Of a stretch of DNA of 64,000 nt, positions 35,758 through 43,803 are shown in pieces. The notes under the pieces are model-generated. The model did not search any database. It was not told where the DNA came from and worked only from the letters and a program-made list of their open reading frames with translations. Position 1 is the stretch's first letter, and each line of letters opens with the position of its first letter. The translations under genes were made by a program, and so were the position numbers. Origin of the DNA: UMGS1279 sp045540715 (GTDB taxonomy: Bacteria > Bacillota > Clostridia > Oscillospirales > Acutalibacteraceae); contig JAZQHT010000016.1 of the NCBI GenBank assembly GCA_045540715.1, positions 62,001 to 126,000 of the forward strand. Direction: 5' to 3'.

Positions 35758-36041
35758 TAAAGCATATAGTTTTTTGGCAAATTAAAGACGATCTCGGAAA
35801 GCAAATTGTAATGCCCAAAATGAAAGAAATGCTTTTATCACTAGTTGGTAAAATAGATGGTTTAAAATCTATGGAGGTTGGCTTTAACTATAACGGCGGC
35901 GAATATGATATTGCTTTATATTCGGTTTTCGAAAATAAAGAAGCACTTGCCGTTTACGCTAACCACCCCGACCACCTTGTTGTTAAAAAATATGTACATG
36001 AGGTAATTAAGGGCAGAACGGCAGTAGATTACGAAATATAA
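35754..36041 (+). CDS. Dabb-family (stress-responsive alpha/beta barrel) protein
   Basis: 95 residues with the typical Dabb opening IKHIVFWQIKD and the ending NHPDHLVVKKYVHEVIKGRTAVDYE, which together match the dimeric alpha-beta barrel family. No signal peptide, so it is cytoplasmic. Its ATG overlaps the stop of the giant secreted protein (ATGA), so it is translationally coupled to it. Enzymes of this fold act on varied small molecules; the substrate here is unknown. Confidence 0.88.
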   Translation: MIKHIVFWQIKDDLGKQIVMPKMKEMLLSLVGKIDGLKSMEVGFNYNGGEYDIALYSVFENKEALAVYANHPDHLVVKKYVHEVIKGRTAVDYEI

Positions 36042-36044
36042 TTA

Positions 36045-36076
36045 AAAGCGGATGCAAGAATTGCATCCGCTTTTTT
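36045..36076 (+). terminator. Terminator after the Dabb gene
   Basis: AAAGCGGATGCAA (36045-36057) pairs with TTGCATCCGCTTT (36061-36073), followed by T. Confidence 0.93.
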
Positions 36077-36079
36077 ATC

Positions 36080-36108
36080 TTGTTAAAAGCAAAAAAGTGT
36101 GTTAAAAT
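36080..36108 (+). promoter_or_regulatory. Promoter of rnpB
   Basis: TTGTTA (36080-36085), 17 bases, TAAAAT (36103-36108). The RNA start at about 36115-36121 fits the first paired bases of RNase P RNA. Confidence 0.65.
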
Positions 36109-36118
36109 ATTTATAACT

Positions 36119-36446
36119 TTAAGTTGGCTGAACGGTCGCGGGGTAAATTCCCTGAGGAAAGTCCGAGCTTCACAGAGCAGAATAGCAGCTAACGGCTGCC
36201 AGGGGCGACCCTCGGACGAGTGCAACAGAAATATACCGCCGTTTTTACGGTAAGGGTGGAAAGGTGAGGTAAGAGCTCACCGGGCTTTTAGGTAACTAAG
36301 GGCTCCTGTAAACTCTATTCGAAGCAACACCAACCGAAACCATAGGTCTGCTCGGCCTGTTTCAAAAGGTGGCTAGAGCGTATTAGCGATAGTACGTCGA
36401 GATAGATGACCGTTTTTAACAGAACTCGGCTTATAGGCCAACTTAA
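36119..36446 (+). ncRNA. rnpB: RNase P RNA
   Basis: Catalytic RNA that trims the 5' ends of pre-tRNAs. The conserved strings GAGGAAAGTCCGAGCTTC (from about 36154), ACAGAAATATACCGCC, GGTAAGGGTGGAAAGGTGAGGTAAGAG, and the 3' ACAGAACTCGGCTTATAGGCC are all present. The ends pair: AAGTTGGC (36121-36128) with GCCAACTT (36437-36444). The length of about 325 bases is normal. No terminator follows; the next gene starts 24 bases downstream. Confidence 0.95.
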
Positions 36447-36469
36447 AGTATTTATTATTAGGAGTATAT

Positions 36470-37072
36470 ATGAAAAGAATAATATCATTATTAATATCTT
36501 TAATAATTGTAATAACGGCTTTTTGTTCTTGTGCGCCCGAAGGCACTGAGTTTGTCGGTGTAATTCAGGGCGGTTATAATAATTATATCACCGTTTCAAC
36601 CCTAGACGAACGTGTTGATTTTTACGATGCCGATATAATTGTTAACGTTGCAGAACTTGGCTTTAAACCCGAAATTGGCAGGTCAATAAAAATTACAATT
36701 AAAGAACGTGGCACTAACGAATTTAATACTGTAACCATCGTTCCGCACAAAGTAGAACTTATAGAATATAAAGTAAACGAAATTGACCATAAAAAAGCCC
36801 AAGAACTAATAAGTAGCGGCGCTACACCGGTTGATGCACGAAGCCTAGACGAATATAATATGGGGCATATAAAAAATGCCGTTTGCTTAACCTATAAAAC
36901 TATGGAAAAGCATTATAAAACGGCATTACCTAACAAAAACGCAACCCTTGTTGTATATGCAAGAAGTGAAGAAACCGCTTTACTAACCGCAAGACATTTA
37001 ATTGCGTTTGGTTACACAAAGGTTTATTCAATGGGTAGCGTAACGGGTTACCCTGAAAATTTAGTTGTATAA
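36470..37072 (+). CDS. Lipoprotein with inactive rhodanese-like domain
   Basis: Signal peptide with lipobox-like FCSC, acylated cysteine probably C21. Residues 22-100 form a small beta domain; about 103-200 is rhodanese-like (VDARSLDEYNMGHIKNAVCL, later HLIAFGYTKVYSMGSVTGYP). At the catalytic position the active-site loop reads VVYARSEET, so the nucleophilic cysteine is replaced by Ala164. It should therefore not act as a sulfurtransferase and is more likely a binding domain. It sits 24 bases after rnpB with its own ribosome site AGGAG but no clear separate promoter. Confidence 0.82.
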   Translation: MKRIISLLISLIIVITAFCSCAPEGTEFVGVIQGGYNNYITVSTLDERVDFYDADIIVNVAELGFKPEIGRSIKITIKERGTNEFNTVTIVPHKVELIEYKVNEIDHKKAQELISSGATPVDARSLDEYNMGHIKNAVCLTYKTMEKHYKTALPNKNATLVVYARSEETALLTARHLIAFGYTKVYSMGSVTGYPENLVV

Positions 37073-37076
37073 ATTA

Positions 37077-37109
37077 AACCACCTAACAAGGCTGTTAGGT
37101 GGTTTTTAT
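37077..37109 (+). terminator. Terminator after the rhodanese-like lipoprotein
   Basis: AACCACCTAACA (37077-37088) pairs with TGTTAGGTGGTT (37093-37104), followed by T. Confidence 0.93.
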
Positions 37110-37131
37110 ATGCCCAAAATCTACAAAATAC

Positions 37132-37160
37132 TTGTTGTTTTTACAAAACTATGGTAAAAT
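37132..37160 (+). promoter_or_regulatory. Promoter of the zinc-ribbon membrane protein
   Basis: TTGTTG (37132-37137), 17 bases, TAAAAT (37155-37160); GGGGAGG precedes the ATG at 37191. Confidence 0.65.
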
Positions 37161-37190
37161 GTTATCAACATATTTTGGGGAGGCAAAAAA

Positions 37191-39536
37191 ATGAAACTTT
37201 GTCCTAAATGTAATGCACAATTTACCGATGCCGTCTTCTGCCAAAATTGCGGTACAGCAGTAGAAGATGCGGCATTTTGCACCAACTGTGGCAAAATAAC
37301 CCCACTTAAACACCAGTTTTGCCAATATTGCGGCGCAGTAAGAACCGAAGATGGCGAATTTGTAGCTCGCCCGGTAGCACCTGCAAAAGAACCTATTGCA
37401 GAACCTGTAGTAGAACCTGTTGTAGCAGAGCCTATTGTTGAAACAGTTGCAGAGCCAACTGTTGAACCCGTTATAGAATCTGTTGCAGAGCCCACAACAG
37501 AAGCAGTAGAAGAAATACCCGTGGCAGTAGCAGTAGCAGAAACGGTTGAAACACCCGTAGAAGCAACCGAAGAAGTAGAACTTGCAGAGGTTGTTGACAG
37601 CGCTAATGACGAGTATATAGAAATTGATACCACTAATATTGAAATAGTAGAAAAGCCTAAAAAGAAAAAACTTTCTAAAAAGGCAATAATTATAAGTTCA
37701 ATAAGCCTGTTTTTAGTTGCGGCAATAGTTGTTGGTTTATTTTTCTTTTTGCCTAAAAAAGAAAAACAATATAACTTTGTTTTATACCTAAAAGATGGCG
37801 AACTTATGTTTAATAACCTTGACATAAACAAGGGTGAGTGGCAGTTAAGTAAGAGCCTTTTGGAATATACGGTTGAAAACGATGAATATTCAACTGTTGG
37901 ATGGTCCGTTGCTGATTTTACATTAATGAGCAAAAATGGCAAATATATCTTTTATCCTGATAAAATGGAGAAAGGAACATCCTACGTTAACCTTTATTAT
38001 AGAGATGCTAAAAACCCAAATGCAGATGCTAAAAAGGTTGCAGAAGAAGTGCGTGGTTACTTTGTTAACGACGACGCTACCATTGTTACCTATTTAAATA
38101 AAGATAAACAAGTTTATCAATATTTTATTGGTAAAGATAAAGAAGAAAAAATTGCAAACGACGTTATAAGATTTAACGTTTCTAACGATGGTAAAACAGT
38201 TTTATATATAAACAATGACAAAACACTTTACGCTAAAAAATCGGGCAAAGATAAAGAAAAACTTTCTGCTGACGTTACAGATATAGAAGCTGTTAACGAA
38301 AAGTTTGATACCGTTTATTATACTAAAGACGACGTTTTATATAAACAAGTTATTGGTAAAGATAAAGAAAAAATAGACGATAATTTATATGGTATTGGCA
38401 AACTTTATGATTCGGGCGAAATGTATTACGTTAAATATAACACAAAAACCGTAAATGCGTGGGACTATGTTGAAGACGATATGGCGGAATATGATGCCAA
38501 TATTACAATACCTTCTTACCCCGAATACCCCGATTATTACGACTACTATACCTCTAGCTATTATTACAGCTATTTTGATTCTGAAGGTTATCAAGCAGCG
38601 TTAGATAAATATTACGAAGAATATGATAAATATTGGGAAGCTTACGAATTATATCAAAGCAAATCTCAGCGTGATTATTTGCGTGAAGAACTTCAAAGTT
38701 CTAATATAAAAGTTACAACCTATAGCCTTTATTATTACGACGGCAAAGAAGAACACAAAGTATCTTCTAAAGATATTAGCTGTTATGTTAATTGTGCAGA
38801 AGATAAACCGGTTGCAATATATGAAATAACAGAGATTGCTAAAACAAAACTTACAAGCATTACAAGTGTTAGCGATCTAGAAAATCGACTTAGTTACTCA
38901 GGAGCACGAACTGTTTCTTATGGCGTAGCCTCAAAAGAAAAAGAATTAGAGCTAGAACACGATAATATATATTCTATGAAAGTAACAACTTCCGGCAATA
39001 CAGTTTATTATATAGTTAAAGATGATGGTGCAGATTATACAGATGAAGGCGAACTATATAAAGCCACAATTAAAAACAATAAAATAAGCAAAACCGAAGA
39101 ATATGATGAGGCTAGTTATATTTCTGCCGCAGACGACAAGAACGTTTGTTATTTTAAAGAGTATTCCGGAGAAGATACAGATTTATATCTAAACAAAGAA
39201 CTTGTAGCAGAAGACGTATGCGATATTTGCTCGACTGATTTAGATAAAAAAGTGATTATTTATGGTACTGATTATTCTAAGGAAGATCATACTGAAACTA
39301 TACATATTTACAAAGACGGAAAAACAAAAGAAGTTGCAGAAGATGTTTACGATTGCGAAATTCTTCCGGATGGCAGAATAGTATATTTATGTGATTACAG
39401 CAGAACGCTTTATACTGGTGAACTTCGTATTTACGATAATGGTAAAGACGAAAAAATAGACGATGACGTTTCTCGCATTATTGTACCTTATTCTAATAAT
39501 TACGGCGGAAACGTTACGGGCTGGGTAACACCATAA
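37191..39536 (+). CDS. Zinc-ribbon, membrane-anchored protein with large outside domain
   Basis: 781 residues. Two N-terminal zinc ribbons use Cys 4, 7, 17, 20 and 30, 33, 44, 47. A Glu/Val/Pro-rich linker (about 60-150) precedes one membrane segment (about 165-187) after a KKKKLSKK stop. The outside part (190-781) has repeats such as GKDKEEKIANDVIRF and GKDKEKLSADVTDI, which resemble blades of a beta-propeller (DUF5050/TolB-like), and a striking Tyr-rich stretch at about 442-490. The order zinc ribbon inside, propeller-like outside is known from uncharacterised Firmicutes proteins; a sensor or scaffold role is inference. Confidence 0.75.
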   Translation: MKLCPKCNAQFTDAVFCQNCGTAVEDAAFCTNCGKITPLKHQFCQYCGAVRTEDGEFVARPVAPAKEPIAEPVVEPVVAEPIVETVAEPTVEPVIESVAEPTTEAVEEIPVAVAVAETVETPVEATEEVELAEVVDSANDEYIEIDTTNIEIVEKPKKKKLSKKAIIISSISLFLVAAIVVGLFFFLPKKEKQYNFVLYLKDGELMFNNLDINKGEWQLSKSLLEYTVENDEYSTVGWSVADFTLMSKNGKYIFYPDKMEKGTSYVNLYYRDAKNPNADAKKVAEEVRGYFVNDDATIVTYLNKDKQVYQYFIGKDKEEKIANDVIRFNVSNDGKTVLYINNDKTLYAKKSGKDKEKLSADVTDIEAVNEKFDTVYYTKDDVLYKQVIGKDKEKIDDNLYGIGKLYDSGEMYYVKYNTKTVNAWDYVEDDMAEYDANITIPSYPEYPDYYDYYTSSYYYSYFDSEGYQAALDKYYEEYDKYWEAYELYQSKSQRDYLREELQSSNIKVTTYSLYYYDGKEEHKVSSKDISCYVNCAEDKPVAIYEITEIAKTKLTSITSVSDLENRLSYSGARTVSYGVASKEKELELEHDNIYSMKVTTSGNTVYYIVKDDGADYTDEGELYKATIKNNKISKTEEYDEASYISAADDKNVCYFKEYSGEDTDLYLNKELVAEDVCDICSTDLDKKVIIYGTDYSKEDHTETIHIYKDGKTKEVAEDVYDCEILPDGRIVYLCDYSRTLYTGELRIYDNGKDEKIDDDVSRIIVPYSNNYGGNVTGWVTP

Positions 39537-39540
39537 ATCA

Positions 39541-39575
39541 AAAAGCACTCAACGAAGGTTGAGTGCTTTTTATTT
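39541..39575. terminator. Bidirectional terminator
   Basis: AAAAGCACTCAAC (39541-39553) pairs with GTTGAGTGCTTTT (39558-39570), between the converging zinc-ribbon and pseudouridine synthase genes. Confidence 0.92.
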
Positions 39576-39579
39576 ATAT

Positions 39580-40518
39580 TTAAAAAAGTTCTTTTTCAAA
39601 CCAAACCTCTTTAACGCTAAAACTTTGGCCGTTTAAATAGTTTAAAATACCGGCATCGGTTGTAAAATTAAAGGTTAGTTTATAAGAGCATAGCGCTTGT
39701 TTTTTAAAGCCGTGCGAATACTTGCCGTATTTACCATCTCCCAAAAGCGGATGGCCAATATGGGCCATGTGTGCGCGTATTTGGTGGGTTCTGCCGGTTA
39801 AAAGCTTAACCTCAATTAAAGATAAATCACCCTTAGTTTTTAATACTTTATACTGCGTTTTAATGGTGCGGTTGCGCTCGGTCTTTTTATTATCAATAAA
39901 GACCTGATTTTTTGTTTCGTCTTTAAATAAAAAGCCTTCTAAAATTGCCTCTTTTTTCTTTGGGGTGCCAATTATTACCGCTTTATAAATTTTATCAATT
40001 TCTCTAAGTTTAATTTTTTCGCAAATAATTTTTAGACTTTCGGCATTTTTGGCGCCAATAACAATACCTTCGGTGTTGCGGTCAATTCTATTACATAAAC
40101 TTGGTGCAAAACTGCCGTCTTTTTCTGGGCTATATTCACCCTTATTATATAAATAACGTTGCATACGCGATAGCAACGTATCCCTATACTCGTTTTTATC
40201 GGGGTGGCATAAAACACCTTGCGGCTTATTCATTAAAATAATATTTTCATCTTCATATACAACCGTAAGAAAATTACTAGCCGATAAAAAGTCGTAATTT
40301 TTTGGGACCTCTTTTAAAAACTCGTCGCTTACGTAAACCGTTAAAATATCGTTTTCTTTGGCCTTAAATTCAGCATTTACCCATTTGCCGTTAATTTTTA
40401 CGTCCTTTTTTCTAAAGGCTTTATACATTAAAGAAGGGGGTAAAGTGGGCATAAGTTTTTTAATAAGTTTGTCTAAACGCATATTAGCATCGTTTTTGTT
40501 AAGTGTAAATTCTACCAT
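39580..40518 (-). CDS. RluA-family pseudouridine synthase (RluC/RluD-like)
   Basis: 312 residues with an N-terminal S4 RNA-binding domain (RLDKLIKKLMPTLPPSLMYKAFRKKDVKINGK) and a catalytic domain whose aspartate lies in NRIDRNTEG (HRLDxxTSG in most members), followed by the LLTGRTHQIRAHMAHIGHPLLGD signature. Converts specific uridines in rRNA, most likely 23S, to pseudouridine. Ribosome site AAGGGG lies eight bases before the ATG. The exact target cannot be assigned. Confidence 0.9.
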   Translation of the reverse strand: MVEFTLNKNDANMRLDKLIKKLMPTLPPSLMYKAFRKKDVKINGKWVNAEFKAKENDILTVYVSDEFLKEVPKNYDFLSASNFLTVVYEDENIILMNKPQGVLCHPDKNEYRDTLLSRMQRYLYNKGEYSPEKDGSFAPSLCNRIDRNTEGIVIGAKNAESLKIICEKIKLREIDKIYKAVIIGTPKKKEAILEGFLFKDETKNQVFIDNKKTERNRTIKTQYKVLKTKGDLSLIEVKLLTGRTHQIRAHMAHIGHPLLGDGKYGKYSHGFKKQALCSYKLTFNFTTDAGILNYLNGQSFSVKEVWFEKELF

Positions 40519-40628
40519 ATTATTCCCCTTCCTTTTTATTTTTAAAAATTATACCATTTTTAGAAAATCTTTACAAGGGTAAAGAACAAATTATTACTAA
40601 CAATAATAATTGAAAGGAGATGTTTTTT

Positions 40629-40805
40629 ATGCAACAAAAAGGTAAATTTATAAAAGGTATGGGAGTAGGCCTTGCGGTAGGTGCAGTAGCGGCGGCTGCC
40701 GGTAAAAAGGCGATGGATAACAAAAAAGCAATTTCTAAAAAAACCACAAAAGCAGTAAAGGCCGTTTCAAGTTTTGCTGACGGAATTCAAACTCTTATGA
40801 AATAA
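40629..40805 (+). CDS. Small basic membrane-associated protein with glycine-rich segment
   Basis: 58 residues: MQQKGKFIKG, a Gly/Ala/Val segment (MGVGLAVGAVAAAAG) spaced like a glycine zipper, then a strongly basic helix with many Lys. An ATG at 40620 lies in the ribosome site AAAGGAG (40613-40619), so the ATG at 40629 is the start. It is monocistronic with its own terminator. It resembles small YtxH-like envelope proteins in general character only. Confidence 0.7.
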   Translation: MQQKGKFIKGMGVGLAVGAVAAAAGKKAMDNKKAISKKTTKAVKAVSSFADGIQTLMK

Positions 40806-40807
40806 TT

Positions 40808-40846
40808 AAAGGAACAAGCAGAAAATACTCTGTTTGTTCCTTTTTT
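40808..40846 (+). terminator. Terminator after the small protein gene
   Basis: AAAGGAACAAGCAGA (40808-40822) pairs with TCTGTTTGTTCCTTT (40829-40843) with one G-T pair, followed by T. Confidence 0.9.
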
Positions 40847-40848
40847 AC

Positions 40849-40877
40849 TTGCACTTATATTAAATTAATAGTATAAT
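40849..40877 (+). promoter_or_regulatory. Promoter of the 461-residue membrane protein
   Basis: TTGCAC (40849-40854), 17 bases, TATAAT (40872-40877). It begins within a few bases of the preceding terminator. Confidence 0.7.
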
Positions 40878-40907
40878 ACTTTTATTAATAATTAAGGAGT
40901 AATTCTT

Positions 40908-42293
40908 GTGAAAATAAAAGATACACTTTTAAGCTTTCTGTCTTTTGGCGAAAGTTTAACGGTTAAAGACCACGATAACGAAGATTACAAACTTGCCACT
41001 AAATTTAGTTATGGACCAAGTGTTGTAAAATCTTCACTTGCTTGTAAAAATACTAAAGATTTAATTTTAAGCAGTTTAGTTAACACTTTACCTTTTGCCG
41101 TGCTTTCGGTTTTAGTGTTTGCGCTTATTAATTTCTTAAATGGCGAAGTTTTAACCTACACAAAATTCTTTGGGGCAGGCATTATTTGTTACTTTGCATT
41201 TGTATTGGTTGAACTTATTATTAACAGCTTTCGCCACGCAAAAAAACATAAAATTTTATCTTCAACCTTAATAATAGCTGCGGTTACTTTTGTTTTAACT
41301 TCGGGTACCGCTATTAGAGAAATTTATAATATTATAGCAAAAGAATATTTGCCATCTTCAATTTTTAATATTTCTGCGTTACCCATTATTTTTGCCTTAA
41401 TTAGCTTTGCCGTTATTAGCGGCGGAGAGGTTAAGTTAATCCCAAAAACCATTGTTGCCGGTGTAATAAGTTTATTATTCGTTGCAAGCAACGTTAAGGG
41501 ACTTGCATATATTCCTTACATTGTTTATGTAAAATTAGCCTTACTTTTAGCGTTAATAGTTTTAATGGTTTTAAGCATAATTAAAGAAAATAAGGGACTT
41601 AAAATTAATTTTAAAAAGCCTTTAATTATTTTTGGAATTACTGCGGTTTTAACAATTGCTTTAGCTTTGGTTTTAGCATTTGTATTTGGCGATATTCACC
41701 AAGTTAAATTTATTTTAAATACCGCTTTTGCCGGTGTTTTTGGTGGCGACGTTACGTCGGTTGCCTTACTTGAAAACACAGTTGGTGGCGGCACCATTAC
41801 CAATAACAACATTTTATACGGTGTTATCGGTGCAATTTCTTACATAATGCCAGGTTCATTTTTAGTTAACGCGTTAACACTTGCAGGCTTTGATATGGGG
41901 GCTAAAGGTGAAAACGGCACGGTTATTGGTATTTTATATGCAGCAATTGGCTTTATTGTAACGGTTGGCCTTGTTTTAAGCGTTATAAGTTTATATATCG
42001 AATTTATTAAAGCAGGGGCAAACACCAAAACAATGGTAACCGTTAAACGTTACGTTACAGCCGCTATTATGGGGGCTGCGTTTGTAACCATTATATCTTT
42101 GGTTTCAAGCTTTGTTAATTTAATGAGCATTACCTTTAGCGGTGTATTTGGCATTTTATTTGCAGTTTCATTAATTTTAATAAACTTCATTTTAATTAGA
42201 AGTTATAAAATTAATTGTAATCTTGTTGCGGTTGCAACCGGAATTTTCACACTTTTGGTTATGCTTTTTTCTGATGGCATAGTTTTATATTAA
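40908..42293 (+). CDS. Polytopic membrane protein of unknown function
   Basis: 461 residues, GTG start with AAGGAG upstream. A soluble N-terminus of about 55 residues (SFGESLTVKDHDNEDYKLATKFSY) is followed by about eleven to twelve hydrophobic segments. The segment around residues 270-345 (FAGVFGGDVTSVALLEN, then ISYIMPGSFLVN) recalls the FGGG..E..PG.. core of chromate-transporter (CHR) proteins, but this likeness is weak. No other motif recognised. Single gene between its own promoter and terminator. Confidence 0.7.
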   Translation: MKIKDTLLSFLSFGESLTVKDHDNEDYKLATKFSYGPSVVKSSLACKNTKDLILSSLVNTLPFAVLSVLVFALINFLNGEVLTYTKFFGAGIICYFAFVLVELIINSFRHAKKHKILSSTLIIAAVTFVLTSGTAIREIYNIIAKEYLPSSIFNISALPIIFALISFAVISGGEVKLIPKTIVAGVISLLFVASNVKGLAYIPYIVYVKLALLLALIVLMVLSIIKENKGLKINFKKPLIIFGITAVLTIALALVLAFVFGDIHQVKFILNTAFAGVFGGDVTSVALLENTVGGGTITNNNILYGVIGAISYIMPGSFLVNALTLAGFDMGAKGENGTVIGILYAAIGFIVTVGLVLSVISLYIEFIKAGANTKTMVTVKRYVTAAIMGAAFVTIISLVSSFVNLMSITFSGVFGILFAVSLILINFILIRSYKINCNLVAVATGIFTLLVMLFSDGIVLY

Positions 42294-42306
42294 AAGTATT
42301 AACTTA

Positions 42307-42337
42307 AAAAGGGCCGTATAGTTCGGCTCTTTTTTGC
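42307..42337 (+). terminator. Terminator after the membrane protein
   Basis: AAAAGGGCCG (42307-42316) pairs with CGGCTCTTTT (42324-42333) with one G-T pair, followed by T. Confidence 0.8.
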
Positions 42338-42437
42338 ATATTTTTGTATTTATGCACAAAAGACCTGTAAAAATAAATAAATATGCAACTATTTTGCATA
42401 AAAATGTTAAAAAACTGTTAAAATTAGGGGTTTTTGC

Positions 42438-42466
42438 TTGACATTTATGCAAAACAAGGGTATAAT
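42438..42466 (+). promoter_or_regulatory. Consensus promoter of the arginine operon
   Basis: TTGACA (42438-42443), 17 bases, TATAAT (42461-42466): a full consensus sigma-A promoter, 40 bases upstream of argG. Confidence 0.9.
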
Positions 42467-42484
42467 AATGCATAATTATTCAAG
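42467..42484 (+). promoter_or_regulatory. ARG-box-like operator for ArgR
   Basis: AATGCATAATTATTCAAG matches 14 of 18 positions of the Gram-positive ARG box CATGAATAAAAATTCAAG. It lies directly after the -10 box, over the expected start point, where an arginine-bound ArgR hexamer would block transcription. Further TGCATA/TATGCA half-sites occur upstream (42335-42400) and may be auxiliary boxes. The argR gene itself is not in the window. Confidence 0.7.
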
Positions 42485-42506
42485 ATATTTAAAGGAGCAA
42501 ACATTT

Positions 42507-43733
42507 ATGAACAAGCAAGATATTAAAAAGGTAGTTTTAGCCTATTCGGGCGGACTTGATACGTCAATCATTATTCCTTGGTTAAAAGAAAATTACAACA
42601 ATTGCGAAGTTGTTGCAGTTTCGGGTAACGTTGGCCAAGCTGACGAACTTGAAGGATTAGAAGAAAAGGCGCTTAAAACAGGTGCCAGTAAGTTATACGT
42701 TTTAGATTTAACTGAAGAATACGTTGACGAATATATTATTCCTTGCGTTAAAGCAGGTGCTGTTTACGAAGAATATTTACTAGGTACAAGCCACGCACGT
42801 CCTTGTATTGCAAAAGGCCTTGTTGAAATTGCAATTAAAGAAGGTGCTGATGCAATTTGTCACGGCTGTACCGGTAAAGGTAACGACCAAGTTCGTTTTG
42901 AACTTGCCGTTAAACATTTTGCACCCAATATGCCAATTATTGCTCCTTGGCGTGAGTGGGACATTAAATCTCGTGAAGAAGAAATTGAATATGCAGAAAG
43001 CCATAATATTCCACTAAAAATTAATCGCGAAACCAATTACAGCAAAGACAAAAACCTTTGGCATCTATCTCACGAAGGTATGGATTTAGAAGATACCGGT
43101 AACGAACCTTTATACGAAAAAGAGGGCTTTTTAGAAATGGGTGTTAGCCCACTTAAAGCACCCGATAAGCCAACCTATATTACAATTGATTTTGAAAAAG
43201 GCGTGCCCGTAGCATTAAACGAAGAAAAAATGAGCGCTAAAAACATCATTTTAAAACTTAACGAAATTGGCGGCGCAAACGGTATTGGTATAATTGACAT
43301 TGTTGAAAACCGTCTTGTTGGTATGAAATGTCGCGGTGTTTACGAAACCCCCGGCGGTACAATTCTTTACAAAGCACATAGCGTTTTAGAAACCTTATGT
43401 TTAGATAAAATGACTATGCACGAAAAACAAAAGCTTTCAATTACATTTGCTGAACTTGTATATAACGGTCAATGGTTTACTCCACTTCGTGAAGCACTTT
43501 CTGCTTTCGTTGATAAAACTCAAGAAAACGTTACAGGTAAAGTTAAACTAAAACTTTACAAAGGCAACATTATTAACGCAGGCGTGTGGAGTGATTATTC
43601 ACTTTACAGCGAAGAGATTGCAACCTTTGGCGAAAGCGATTACGATCAAAAAGATTCTGCAGGCTTTATTAACCTATATGGCCTACCCATTAAGGTTCAA
43701 GCAATGGTAGATGCAAAAAACAATAAAAAGTAA
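42507..43733 (+). CDS. argG: Argininosuccinate synthase
   Basis: Joins citrulline and aspartate with ATP to argininosuccinate. The N-terminal PP-loop LAYSGGLDTS is at about 11-20, followed by the family blocks GNVGQADELEGL and CTGKGNDQVRFE. 408 residues from the ATG at 42507, which has AAAGGAG upstream; in-frame starts further up lie in the promoter and ARG box and are not used. First gene of a seven-gene arginine operon. Confidence 0.97.
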   Translation: MNKQDIKKVVLAYSGGLDTSIIIPWLKENYNNCEVVAVSGNVGQADELEGLEEKALKTGASKLYVLDLTEEYVDEYIIPCVKAGAVYEEYLLGTSHARPCIAKGLVEIAIKEGADAICHGCTGKGNDQVRFELAVKHFAPNMPIIAPWREWDIKSREEEIEYAESHNIPLKINRETNYSKDKNLWHLSHEGMDLEDTGNEPLYEKEGFLEMGVSPLKAPDKPTYITIDFEKGVPVALNEEKMSAKNIILKLNEIGGANGIGIIDIVENRLVGMKCRGVYETPGGTILYKAHSVLETLCLDKMTMHEKQKLSITFAELVYNGQWFTPLREALSAFVDKTQENVTGKVKLKLYKGNIINAGVWSDYSLYSEEIATFGESDYDQKDSAGFINLYGLPIKVQAMVDAKNNKK

Positions 43734-43747
43734 TAAATTTTATGCAG

Positions 43748-43773
43748 TCCGTTCTGCTTTTTAGCAGGGCGGA
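43748..43773 (+). other. Hairpin between argG and argH
   Basis: TCCGTTCTGC (43748-43757) pairs with GCAGGGCGGA (43764-43773) including two G-T pairs. No T run follows, so it is probably an mRNA-stability or processing element, not a strong terminator. Confidence 0.5.
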
Positions 43774-43803
43774 ATTGCCTTTATTATAGAAGGGACGTTT
43801 CTT

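Noticed and set aside
37121..37942. A 273-codon open frame on the minus strand rich in Ser, Thr and Val
   Set aside because: It is the antisense of the Glu/Val/Pro-rich linker of the zinc-ribbon protein, has no ribosome site of its own and overlaps a convincing gene.
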